Below are positions 16,002 through 24,084 of a stretch of 44,077 nucleotides of DNA, in pieces. The notes under the pieces are model-generated. The model did not search any database and was not told the DNA's origin. It was given only the letters and a program-made list of their open reading frames with translations. The stretch comes from DASPTR01 sp964475545 (GTDB taxonomy: Archaea > Thermoproteota > Bathyarchaeia > Bathyarchaeales > Bathycorpusculaceae). The stretch lies in the NCBI GenBank assembly GCA_964475545.1, contig CAYYXF010000004.1, positions 1 through 44,077 on the forward strand. Direction: 5' to 3'. The position numbers and the translations under genes were made by a program. The stretch's first letter is position 1. The number at the start of each line of letters is the position of its first letter.

Positions 16002-17072
16002 ATGCCTAAGAAATCAGTCGGCATCAAAGTTCGCAAGATCAACGCCGGGAAAACCATAGTCATAGCGAACAAGCTGGAACTTGTTGATAAAGTACTAGAA
16101 ATCCAGAAAGACAGGAATTTTGTTTATGTTCCCCTCACTCATCAACCATCAGAAGATGAGTTAGAAGAGTTTAGAAGTCAAGTGGCGGATGCCAAAGTCT
16201 CAAACTACTCTTTTGAAGAAAGAGTGAGAAGGGTCGCGACGCTTGCTGAACTGCTTGCTGGTAAACTGGCTCCACATATCATAGCAGCTCTGCCGCATTC
16301 AGCAGACATTGTTGGCAGCATAGCTATAATCGAATTGTCTCCCGAGCTAGAATCTCACCAAGACGTGATAGGCAACGCAATCTTGAAATTGAACAAGAAT
16401 GTCAGAACCGTGCTCGCCAAAGCAAGTGCTGTCTCGGGAACTTATCGATTAAGAGAGCTTAGAGTGATTGCTGGAGAACCAAACACGGTCACCATTCATA
16501 GAGAGTATGGCTGCAAATACTACGTAGACCTTGCAAAAGCCTACTTCTCGCCTAGACTCTCGTATGAACATCATAGAGTAGCGTCTCTAGTCCGTGAGGG
16601 CGAAACCGTCATAGACTTGTTTGCAGGCGTTGGTCCTTTTGCTATACAGATTGCGAGGGCACGGGAAGACGTGAAAATATATGCTGTAGACGCAAATCCG
16701 TATGCGATCGAATTTCTGAAGAAGAATGTTAGGCTTAATAGAGTAGAAAACAAGGTATCTCCGATTCTGGGAGATGCAGCCGAAGTTGTTGGAGAAAAGA
16801 TGTGCGGCATAGCTGATCGCGTGATTATGAATTTGCCTGAAAAAGCGATAGAATTTGTCTGCGCCTCGTGCAAGGCATTAAGACCGGCGGGAGGCGTGAT
16901 TCACTTCTACGGGTTCGCTAAAGCTTCTGAGCCGCTAGGGAGCATGGAGGTTCGTTTTGCTGGGACTGTTGAGCAGTGTGGGAGAAAGGTGGAGAAAGTC
17001 TTGTTTTCGAGGCTTGTTAGGGCCACAGCTCCCTATGAGTGGCAGTTCGTTTTGGATGCGCAGATCATCTAA
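16002..17072 (+). CDS. trm5: tRNA (guanine37-N1)-methyltransferase, Trm5 type
   Basis: Methylates N1 of G37 next to the anticodon, preventing frameshifts, or begins wyosine synthesis. It has 356 aa. An N-terminal D1-like part and the conserved TIHREYGCKYYVDLAKAYFS lead to the Rossmann domain with motif I VIDLFAGVGPFAIQIA (about residues 204-219) and AVDANPYAIEFLKKN. The catalytic NPP loop is NLPEKA, as in some archaeal Trm5. The related TYW2 transferase has a similar fold, so the alternative is TYW2-like. The stop overlaps the convergent DUF371 gene by four bases. Confidence 0.85.
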   Translation: MPKKSVGIKVRKINAGKTIVIANKLELVDKVLEIQKDRNFVYVPLTHQPSEDELEEFRSQVADAKVSNYSFEERVRRVATLAELLAGKLAPHIIAALPHSADIVGSIAIIELSPELESHQDVIGNAILKLNKNVRTVLAKASAVSGTYRLRELRVIAGEPNTVTIHREYGCKYYVDLAKAYFSPRLSYEHHRVASLVREGETVIDLFAGVGPFAIQIARAREDVKIYAVDANPYAIEFLKKNVRLNRVENKVSPILGDAAEVVGEKMCGIADRVIMNLPEKAIEFVCASCKALRPAGGVIHFYGFAKASEPLGSMEVRFAGTVEQCGRKVEKVLFSRLVRATAPYEWQFVLDAQII

Positions 17073-17494
17073 GCCTGTGCTTTTAATGTGATCTTCACTT
17101 TCTGCTTAGGATTTTTCAGCTTGGCAACGATGCTTGTTGACAGGTCACATGCTGCCTTGTCTGCCCTGATGGCCAGGGTTCTGGTACAAGTGTAGTCGCT
17201 CTTTCTGATCACTATGTCTGTTGGATGGGTCAGAGCTAGTCGCGAATTTCCTGACGCGGTGACAAGCTCTGTGTCCTTGCCTGCTGCAATTAGGATGGTC
17301 AGCTTTGCCTTGTCGTTGCGCATGATCTCTTTGAACGTTGGACTTAGATCTGCCAACGCCTTGCTTGCTGAAACTGCAACTATGCATGTGCCTTCCTTGG
17401 TAAGATGGGGATCCTTCGTGATTTCCAGCGTTGCCCTGTGTGTGGCCTGGATGTTCTGATGTCCGTATGCAAGGATCTCTTCAGTGGCTTTCAT
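17069..17494 (-). CDS. DUF371 protein
   Basis: A conserved archaeal protein of unknown function (141 aa). Family marks are YGHQNIQATHRATLEITKDPHLT near the N-terminus, the segment GTCIVAVSASKALADL and the C-terminal TCTRTLAIRADKAACDL. No membrane segment. It overlaps the upstream GNAT gene by 14 bases and shares its last four bases with the convergent trm5 stop. The GNAT-DUF371 overlap suggests co-translation. No function can be given. Confidence 0.85.
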   Translation of the reverse strand: MKATEEILAYGHQNIQATHRATLEITKDPHLTKEGTCIVAVSASKALADLSPTFKEIMRNDKAKLTILIAAGKDTELVTASGNSRLALTHPTDIVIRKSDYTCTRTLAIRADKAACDLSTSIVAKLKNPKQKVKITLKAQA

Positions 17495-17978
17495 GACTGT
17501 GCATCTCTGGCTGTTGCAGGACCAGTTTCAATATTATTGCGTCATGCCCTATGCCAAAGTAATCCTGCATAAAACCGATTATGCGGAAATCATGCTTGTA
17601 ATAGAATGGTATTGCTGAAGCGCACATGTAGTGGACCTCAGCGAAAACAGTTTTTGCGCCTTTTCTTTTCAATGCTTCTATCTCTTCGTATAGCAGCGTT
17701 TTCCCTAGTTCCTTGTTTTGGTATTCCTTGGCGGTCGCTATGTCTTCAAGCACTGCACTATCATTTTGGACCTTAGCTTGTATGTAGCCAACTACTTTTC
17801 CATCAACGGTGACTACAAGGGACAGGTCTGGATTCTCTTTCAGCTCGTCTGAAACATGCTCTTTGTACTTCTCCTTGTCTGCGTGTGGATTCGCCAACAT
17901 AGCTAAATCATAAACCTCAGTCAGATCCTCCTGACGCATTTTTCGGATAGTGGCTTTCACTATTGTCACTTCATTCAA
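17481..17978 (-). CDS. GNAT-family N-acetyltransferase
   Basis: A 165-residue GNAT enzyme transferring acetyl from acetyl-CoA. Visible are the N-terminal fold (IRKMRQEDLTEVYDLAM), beta strands VVGYIQAKV and VLEDIATAKEYQNKELGKTLL (motif A region, with a degenerate acetyl-CoA-binding loop: QNKELG in place of the usual Q/RxxGxG/A), then the IPFYYKHDFRIIGF motif B. RimI-like general architecture; substrate unknown. It lies 5 bases from the upstream HTH/S-layer-like gene and overlaps DUF371, forming a three-gene minus-strand operon. The changed CoA loop is worth noting but does not exclude activity. Confidence 0.8.
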   Translation of the reverse strand: MNEVTIVKATIRKMRQEDLTEVYDLAMLANPHADKEKYKEHVSDELKENPDLSLVVTVDGKVVGYIQAKVQNDSAVLEDIATAKEYQNKELGKTLLYEEIEALKRKGAKTVFAEVHYMCASAIPFYYKHDFRIIGFMQDYFGIGHDAIILKLVLQQPEMHSHESH

Positions 17979-17983
17979 GTCGA

Positions 17984-18949
17984 CTATTCGAGAACCTCGA
18001 TTGAATCAACTTTCCCATCACTGTCGAGATCGAATCCTTGAATGACTGTGGCAAACGTGTCTTCGATATGATAGTTTTTCAGGGTTTTCTTCCAGAAATT
18101 TGTCAAAGCAAGGACGCAGGCTTTTGTGCCGACTGCCTTGTTGCCGGCCAAGACTATGACTTTTTTGGTGCTGTCCCACGGGTTCGTGATCTTTGCGATT
18201 AATCCTGCCGTGTCTGCAGTGTAAACGCGCGACGTTTTCTTTGAAACCAATCCGCCTAGCAGGAAGCCTTGTTCAGAGGATTGCATGTTGAATCTTATCG
18301 GCAAATTCTCATTGACCTCTTGGGCGAGAACGTTTGTTCCGGGTCCACCCACAAGGATGAGGTTGTTTCTTTCCTCCTTCTCGGCTTTCATGTCAACGTC
18401 AAGCTTTATGGCGAATTCGTCAGGCATCTTGGCAAATTGTCCCAGAAAGAATGTCAGGTACGAAGTATAGTGTCCATCTCTTGCGCTTGTTTTGAACGGT
18501 CCGTGTGGTGTGGGGCTGCCGACGACAATTTTCCCTTCAAACGTTCCATCTTGCTTGATGAATTCTTTGAAGAATTCTTGAAGTTGTTTGTCCATACTTA
18601 GAATGGACAGTTTTCTTATAGTCTTGTATTCTTGTGGAAGCTCTATGCCATATGCTGGTGAGATTGGCCTGTAATACCTTGCAGTTGCTCCTTTCTTTTC
18701 TTCCTCTCTGACGACTGTTATTGCTCCTGCCTTTGCCAGTTTTCTCATGTGATAGTATACTTTCTGTTCGTGGACGCCTAGTTTTTTCGCCAGTTCTAGC
18801 GGGTACATTTCCTTTTCAGAAAGCGCAACCAGGATTTTCCAGCTCAGCTTGCCCAAGATCATTCCTAGTTTTTGCGGGTCTTTCATCATCACGATTTCTT
18901 TAACCCTTTGCACTTCGCCTTCTTCTTGTAGTAGCAGTTTCTTGTCCAT
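17984..18949 (-). CDS. HTH regulator fused to an S-layer-like domain
   Basis: 321 residues. An N-terminal winged helix of ArsR type lies at about residues 34-95 (KILVALSEKEMYPLELAKKL, HEQKVYYHMRKLAKAG). The remaining 200 residues resemble archaeal S-layer domains: NLILVGGPGTNVLAQE, an internal KVIVLAGNK, and a C-terminal calcium-loop DLDSDGKVDSIEVLE with D-x-D-x-D-G spacing. No signal peptide or membrane helix is seen, so the protein appears cytoplasmic. The role of an S-layer-like domain behind a DNA-binding domain is unclear; ligand or calcium sensing is inference. It heads the GNAT/DUF371 operon. Confidence 0.8.
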   Translation of the reverse strand: MDKKLLLQEEGEVQRVKEIVMMKDPQKLGMILGKLSWKILVALSEKEMYPLELAKKLGVHEQKVYYHMRKLAKAGAITVVREEEKKGATARYYRPISPAYGIELPQEYKTIRKLSILSMDKQLQEFFKEFIKQDGTFEGKIVVGSPTPHGPFKTSARDGHYTSYLTFFLGQFAKMPDEFAIKLDVDMKAEKEERNNLILVGGPGTNVLAQEVNENLPIRFNMQSSEQGFLLGGLVSKKTSRVYTADTAGLIAKITNPWDSTKKVIVLAGNKAVGTKACVLALTNFWKKTLKNYHIEDTFATVIQGFDLDSDGKVDSIEVLE

Positions 18950-19111
18950 GTCTGTTCATGAGCATAAAACATGTATCCATTATTAAAATTTTGTTTATGG
19001 TGCCCTCTGAAGCTGCGGATGACTCACCATTATAAGATTTTTCTTAATGCTTTCCAAGAAGTGGCACTAGTTTTCGGCTTAGACCACGGTGCTTCAGGCT
19101 GAGGGCTTGAA

Positions 19112-19136
19112 AAGATTTTTTAGAACTAAAAATCTT
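19112..19136. promoter_or_regulatory. AT-rich inverted repeat upstream of glmS
   Basis: AAGATTTTT at 19112-19120 is the exact inverse complement of AAAAATCTT at 19128-19136, with a 7-base spacer. It lies 80 bases before the glmS start and in the divergent gap shared with the HTH/S-layer-like regulator. It could be an operator for that regulator or a simple hairpin. The call is tentative. Confidence 0.4.
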
Positions 19137-19215
19137 CTCCTAAAAATGCTTATTACCGCCGAGGAAGTCTGGATACGGCCTACTGAATCCAAAGCTAAAT
19201 GAAAGAGGTCTAGAA

Positions 19216-21045
19216 ATGTGCGGCATATTTGGATGCATCTCGAAAGATGGAAATGTTGCGCCGACGATCCACGCGGCGTTGAAAAGGCTTGAGTACCGCG
19301 GTTACGACTCTGTCGGCGAGGCGACAATACTCAACGGTAGGCTTTTTCTGAAGAAGGATCAGGGCAAGATAGATGAGGTTCACAAGACCCGTAACCTTGA
19401 TGATCTGCCTGGTAGCCTGGGTATTGGGCATACGCGGTGGGCTACGCATGGTGCGCCATTGGAAGTTAACGCGCATCCGCACCTTGATTGCAGCGGGCAG
19501 ATCGCTCTGGCGCACAATGGCATTATCGAGAATTTTTCTGAGCTGAGGGAGGAGCTTGAGAATCGCGGTCACAATTTCAAGTCTAAAACTGACACTGAGG
19601 TGATAGTACATCTTATTGAGGAGACTTTAAAAACTAATCCTTCCCTGAGTTTAGCTGATGCTGTTCTCGAAAGCGTGAAGAGGCTCGACGGTTCATATGC
19701 CATAGCCGTGATTTCGACCAGCGAACCTGACAAAATAGTATGTGCCAGACACGAAAGTCCACTTGTCTTGGGACTGGGTGAGAACGCGGTTTACTGCGCT
19801 TCAGATATTCCTGCATTCCTGCCCTTAACCAACAAGGCAGTCATAGTTGAGGACGGAGAGCTTGTTACGCTTTCATTGAAAGGTGCTGAGATAAGGAAAA
19901 TTGCTGATTCAAGGCCTGTTGTGCGCGAACCCTTGCTTATAGATTGGGCGCCTGAAATGGCTGTCAAACAAGGCTATCCTCACTTCATGATCAAGGAGAT
20001 CCATGAACAGCCAGACTGCCTGAGGAATACATTGAGGCTGCAGGAGCATTATCTTGATTTGATGGCTACCTTTCTTGACCGGGCGCGAGAAGTGTATCTT
20101 GTGGCGTGCGGAACATCCTATCATGCTTGCTTGGCTGCTTCGTACATGTTTTCTAAACTCGCTTTCTTGGGGACTTTTCCAGTGATTGCATCTGAGTTTG
20201 TTGAGCAGCATGGTAAATCAGTTAACATTGAAAGCACGATTCTGGCCGTGAGTCAATCAGGCGAGACAGCTGACACTTTGGCATCTGTAAACGCTGCACG
20301 TCAGAGAGCTGCAACCATTCTCGGACTAACTAATGTTATTGGTTCAACTCTCACAAGAGTGTCAAGAGTCTACATAGGCCAACAGTCAGGTCCAGAAATC
20401 GGGGTGGCAGCCACTAAAACGTTCACCTCACAGCTTTCAGTACTGGCTCAGCTGGCGCTGAGACTTGCGAAGAAGAGAGGCAAAATTTCCCAAGACGAGA
20501 TGGATTATCTGGCTGAAAGACTGTGCAAGTTGCCTGAAACGGTTGAAACCATAATCAAGACACAGGAAGAAAAGATAAGACAGATTGCCAAGAAATACAA
20601 GAACAAAGGAACTTTCTTCTTCCTCGGTCGCGGCATAAGCACGGCTACAGCGTATGAAAGCAGACTCAAACTCATGGAAATAGCCTACGTGCCTGCCATT
20701 GCCTTCCCAGCAGGAGAAAGCAAACATGGACCAATAAGCCTAGTTGAACAAGGCTTCCCTGTCGTTTTCATCTGCCCAAGAGACGAGACTCACAAAACAT
20801 TGATTGGCAACATCATGGAAATGAAAGCCAGAGGAGCGTCAATAATCGCTGTCATAGAGGAAGACGATGAAGAGATAAGGCGGCTGGCTGACGATTACGT
20901 TGAAGTTCCGAAAGGCATCCCTGAAGCCCTGTCGCCAATATCGTTCGTGGTTCCAATGCAGCTTATGGCATATTACATGTCTGTTGAAAGAGGGCATAAC
21001 CCTGACATGCCGAGGAATCTGGCAAAATCAGTTACAGTAAAATGA
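19216..21045 (+). CDS. glmS: glutamine-fructose-6-phosphate aminotransferase
   Basis: Makes glucosamine-6-phosphate from fructose-6-phosphate and glutamine, feeding amino-sugar and glycan synthesis. The nucleophile Cys directly follows Met (MCGIFG); the glutaminase domain spans about 2-240 with HTRWATHG and AHNGIIENF. Two SIS isomerase domains follow: CGTSYHACLAA, SQSGETADT, and the C-terminal AKSVTVK. Length 609 aa is standard. ATG 19216 has GAGGT six bases upstream. TATA-like TAAAAATGC lies near 19141. A GNAT gene follows 34 bases on. Confidence 0.97.
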   Translation: MCGIFGCISKDGNVAPTIHAALKRLEYRGYDSVGEATILNGRLFLKKDQGKIDEVHKTRNLDDLPGSLGIGHTRWATHGAPLEVNAHPHLDCSGQIALAHNGIIENFSELREELENRGHNFKSKTDTEVIVHLIEETLKTNPSLSLADAVLESVKRLDGSYAIAVISTSEPDKIVCARHESPLVLGLGENAVYCASDIPAFLPLTNKAVIVEDGELVTLSLKGAEIRKIADSRPVVREPLLIDWAPEMAVKQGYPHFMIKEIHEQPDCLRNTLRLQEHYLDLMATFLDRAREVYLVACGTSYHACLAASYMFSKLAFLGTFPVIASEFVEQHGKSVNIESTILAVSQSGETADTLASVNAARQRAATILGLTNVIGSTLTRVSRVYIGQQSGPEIGVAATKTFTSQLSVLAQLALRLAKKRGKISQDEMDYLAERLCKLPETVETIIKTQEEKIRQIAKKYKNKGTFFFLGRGISTATAYESRLKLMEIAYVPAIAFPAGESKHGPISLVEQGFPVVFICPRDETHKTLIGNIMEMKARGASIIAVIEEDDEEIRRLADDYVEVPKGIPEALSPISFVVPMQLMAYYMSVERGHNPDMPRNLAKSVTVK

Positions 21046-21079
21046 CACTTCCGACAGTTCTAAGCACGTCGAAGGAAAA

Positions 21080-21847
21080 ATGATTTACAAGCTGAGAGAG
21101 AACGGTCTGATTCTGGACCGCCTCTATGAAGATTACGTTTGCTATGCCGAGGAAATATCGATAATAGAGGAAGACTACCTTTGGCAAAATGTTTCCGTCT
21201 ACGTTGATGATCCGCGTTCTATCAAAGACTTCCTCATTGTCTGCTTGCCCTTTTTCTGGAAGGGCAAGAGCTTCAGCGTCTATATGTCAGCCGGAAGCCC
21301 GTCGATAATTCGTGAGTTTGCAGGAACCTTGGAGGAACTGCGTGATTCCCAGGTACATCTGCAAACCTCAGCTGAAAATGAACCTTACGTCAACCAATCT
21401 CTGAAATGGTTGCCCAAAACCTACACAGCACGCTACTGCCGGGCTGACTTCACAACCTTCAAGCCACACTGTCTACTCAGAGAAAAGGCCATTCGTCTGA
21501 CACCCACCAACATCAAAAACCTTCAACCCTCAGCTTCTCCTCACTTCATAAAACGAATAGAAACAGCGCCTGTCTACGGCTATTTGAGCGAAAATGGGAA
21601 ACTAGTGGCAACGTCAGGCGTTGGTTTTCTCAACAAGAAATCCTTCGTGATCAGCTATATTGAAACAGAACCTGAGTACAGAAACAAAGGAATAGCGAAA
21701 TGTCTAACATCCCTCGCCTCAGAACCTCTGATCAGAAAGGGACTAGTAGGCGTGTATTCTACTGACGTCACAAACGAACCGTCACTCAGAGTTGCAGAAG
21801 CCTTGGGCTTCATACCATATCTGGATCTGAAGTGCTTCCACAACTAG
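21080..21847 (+). CDS. GNAT-family acetyltransferase with N-terminal extension
   Basis: A two-part protein of 255 aa. The C-terminal half has a GNAT fold: LVATSGVGFLNKKSFVISY, then ETEPEYRNKGIAKCLTSLA, the acetyl-CoA loop (R-x-x-G-x-A), and NEPSLRVAEALGF. The N-terminal 150 residues are another folded region seen in GNAT proteins with two tandem domains. It follows glmS by 34 bases. Glucosamine-6-phosphate acetylation is a tempting link, but the enzyme looks unlike Gna1, so the substrate is unassigned. Confidence 0.8.
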   Translation: MIYKLRENGLILDRLYEDYVCYAEEISIIEEDYLWQNVSVYVDDPRSIKDFLIVCLPFFWKGKSFSVYMSAGSPSIIREFAGTLEELRDSQVHLQTSAENEPYVNQSLKWLPKTYTARYCRADFTTFKPHCLLREKAIRLTPTNIKNLQPSASPHFIKRIETAPVYGYLSENGKLVATSGVGFLNKKSFVISYIETEPEYRNKGIAKCLTSLASEPLIRKGLVGVYSTDVTNEPSLRVAEALGFIPYLDLKCFHN

Positions 21848-21997
21848 TGGACACGGTCATAAGTACCACTTCAATGTGAAGGCATCTTCGACCCTGGCAT
21901 CTCATAGCCAAACAAACAGCCAGTCATGGCTGCTTTTTCTCATTCCGACTGCAAATACGTTAAAAGTCCAGTTTACAATTATCTATCTCGGTGCCTC

Positions 21998-22710
21998 GTG
22001 TTGGATAAGGCAGATTGGGAAAGACTCATTGAAAGTCTGATGAGAGAAGGCATTCTTCGATCGCCAAATGTGATTAAGGCAATGCGTTTCGTGCCACGTG
22101 CTCAGTTCATGCCAGAAAACATGCAGTCTTACAGTGCTGTTGACACGCCGCTTCCGATTGGTTTTGGGCAGACTATTTCCGCGCCACATAGCCTCGGCTT
22201 TAAGGCCTGGCTAGGCGAAACATGGTTTCAATAATGAATGAAGCCCTGCAATTGGAAATCGGTCACAAAGTGCTGGAAGTAGGGGCAGGTTCAGGGTGGC
22301 ATGCTGCGACGATAGCGGAGATCATTGCGCCTAGGGATTCGCCTAGAAGCAACTGGGGGCACGTTTACACAGTCGAGATAGTGCAGGACTTGGCAGATCT
22401 TGCTAGGAAGACAATCATGAAGGCAGGGTACGGCGACCGCGTAACAATAATGCACGGAGACGGTTCGATGGGCTTTCCTGAAGAGGCTCCGTATGACAGA
22501 ATTGTCGTGACGGCTGCGGCGCCAGATGTTCCAAAACCGTTAGTTGAGCAGTTGAGGCCTGGAGGAATTATGCTTATTCCTGTTGGAAACTTGTCTCTGT
22601 TCCAGAGCCTCATGAAGATCACGAAGGAAAGTAATGGGAAAATTAGGGAAGAAAACCTAGGCGGCGTGGCTTTTGTTCCGCTAACTGGGCGTCATGGCCA
22701 CGCGTTTTAG
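21998..22710 (+). pseudogene. pcm: protein-L-isoaspartate O-methyltransferase, interrupted
   Basis: Repairs isoaspartyl residues in damaged proteins using SAM. The first part (from GTG 21998, MLDKADWERLIESLMREG) ends in the conserved PLPIGFGQTISAPH. The second part opens exactly with MVSIMNEAL and continues KVLEVGAGSGWHAA, YTVEIV and the end GRHGHAF. In intact relatives APH and MVxIM are adjacent. Here about 32 bases (about 22189-22220) separate them and change frame, so the first frame stops at 22234. Removing 32 bases restores PH-MVSIM. Options are a real disrupted gene, a processed RNA, or an assembly error. A TATA-like GTTTACAATT at about 21971 supports the GTG start. Confidence 0.8.
22189..22220 (+). 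other. 32-base hairpin-forming insertion in pcm
   Basis: The extra segment starts after CCACA and ends before CATGG, flanked by ACAT on both sides (22186-22189, 22220-22223). Within it GGCT-TTAA-GGCC (22196-22207) can pair, and an outer GCCT (22191-22194) can pair with AGGC (22213-22216). A canonical bulge-helix-bulge at the frame-restoring junction was not found. Confidence 0.55.
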
Positions 22711-22712
22711 AT

Positions 22713-24014
22713 CTAATCTATCATAAGTTTTTCTTTGTATGCCTGCAAGTCTAGGAATCCATGTCCGCTTATGTTCATGCAGATGACTTTTTCTTCTTTG
22801 GCTTTTTCGGCTTTCAATGCTTCGTCTATTCCAGCCCGTACTGCATAGCTTGATTCAGGTGCGATCAGCCACCCTTCTGTCTGTAGGAACGTTCTTGCGG
22901 CTTCAAAGATTGCTTTTTCGTTCGCCGGATAGGCAACTGCCTGCAAGAGGTTGTGGTGTCGAAGAGCGCTCATCAAAGGCGCTGCTGCATGATAGCGCAA
23001 ACCATCTGCCTTTATCGGGGCCATCTCGGTCTTATGCCCAAGTGTGTACATCTTGAGGAGGGGTGTGTGTTCTGCTACATCGCCGAAATCATAGCGGTAC
23101 TCACCCTTAACCAAGTTAGGCGCAGCTTCTGACTGGGCGGCGAGGAACTCGCACTTGCGTTTTTTCTGAAGAACCTCGGCAGCGAACGGCAATGCTATTC
23201 CGCCGAAGTTTGAACCTCCGCCTAGACAGCCTATGATCAAGTCCGGAGAATCGTCAGCAAGTTCGAACTGCTTGATGGCTTCGAGACCGATGATTGATTG
23301 GTGTATGAGCACGTGATTCAGAACAGAACCGAGACAATATACGCTTCCCGCGTGGCTTTCAGCATACTCTAAGCCTTCAGAAACGGCTATGCCCAAGGAT
23401 CCTGAATGAACCGGATTCCGGCTCAAAAGCTCCCGCCCAACAGCTGTTTCCTTGCTTGGCGAAGCATAGATTTCTGCACCCAGAAGCTTCATCAGGGTTC
23501 GTCGGTCTGTCTTCCAGTTGTGCACAGCCCTAACCCAGAAAACCACGCAGTCCAAGTCCATCAGCGAGGCCGCGTACGCAAGCGCACTGCCCCACTGTCC
23601 TGCTCCCGTCTCAGTGATTAGCGCTGTTTTTCCCTCTTTAGCCGCATAATACGCCTGTGCCAGCGCGGTGTTGACCTTGTGCGAGCCTGTGGGCGAAAGG
23701 TCTTCACGCTTGTAGTAAAGCCTCACCTTTTGTAATTTCAAGTGTTTTTCCAGTTTTCTTGCTCGGTAGAGCGGTCGGGGGCGTCCAGCTTGAATATACA
23801 GTTCCCTTATTTCTGGTGGGATTGGAATCCAGGGTTCGGTTGACATTTCCTGCTTTAGGCATTCGCCGGTCATTGTTCTGCTGAGAAATTCCATTCGTGA
23901 AGGGCCGGTTTCGGGTTCTTTGGGCTGTGGCAGTGGTTCAGGCAAATATGGGATTATGTTAAACCACTTAGTCGGTAGCTCATCGACTGGGAGGGAAATC
24001 TGGTTCTGCTCCAA
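22713..24014 (-). CDS. trpB2: tryptophan synthase beta chain, TrpB2 type
   Basis: Joins indole and serine to tryptophan with PLP. The schiff-base lysine is K113 in GSHKVNTALAQA, and the PLP phosphate loop is CLGGGSNFGG. At 433 aa with an extended N-terminus (about 60 residues before the standard core) it belongs to the beta-2 group common in archaea, which often work without TrpA; no trpA or other trp gene is present here. A role in indole salvage is inferred. It is convergent with the pcm region and lies 70 bases from fen on the same strand. Confidence 0.93.
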   Translation of the reverse strand: MEQNQISLPVDELPTKWFNIIPYLPEPLPQPKEPETGPSRMEFLSRTMTGECLKQEMSTEPWIPIPPEIRELYIQAGRPRPLYRARKLEKHLKLQKVRLYYKREDLSPTGSHKVNTALAQAYYAAKEGKTALITETGAGQWGSALAYAASLMDLDCVVFWVRAVHNWKTDRRTLMKLLGAEIYASPSKETAVGRELLSRNPVHSGSLGIAVSEGLEYAESHAGSVYCLGSVLNHVLIHQSIIGLEAIKQFELADDSPDLIIGCLGGGSNFGGIALPFAAEVLQKKRKCEFLAAQSEAAPNLVKGEYRYDFGDVAEHTPLLKMYTLGHKTEMAPIKADGLRYHAAAPLMSALRHHNLLQAVAYPANEKAIFEAARTFLQTEGWLIAPESSYAVRAGIDEALKAEKAKEEKVICMNISGHGFLDLQAYKEKLMID

Positions 24015-24084
24015 AGTTCGTCACCGTTTTGGAGCAATGTATTATGCTGGGATAGAAGTTAAAGATTTCCGTAAAAGATGGAGA

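Noticed and set aside
19150..19190. RNase P RNA-like GAGGAAGTC segment before glmS
   Set aside because: Only a short similarity; no room or structure for an RNase P RNA before the glmS start.
22186..22223. Canonical bulge-helix-bulge intron in pcm
   Set aside because: A 4-pair central helix (AGCC with GGTT) exists only for a 34-base removal, which leaves the wrong reading frame and hits a stop. The frame-restoring 32-base removals give no good central helix.
22186..22223. Programmed ribosomal bypass at pcm
   Set aside because: The matched codons CAT at both ends would land the ribosome in the wrong frame; no take-off/landing pair gives PH-MVSIM.
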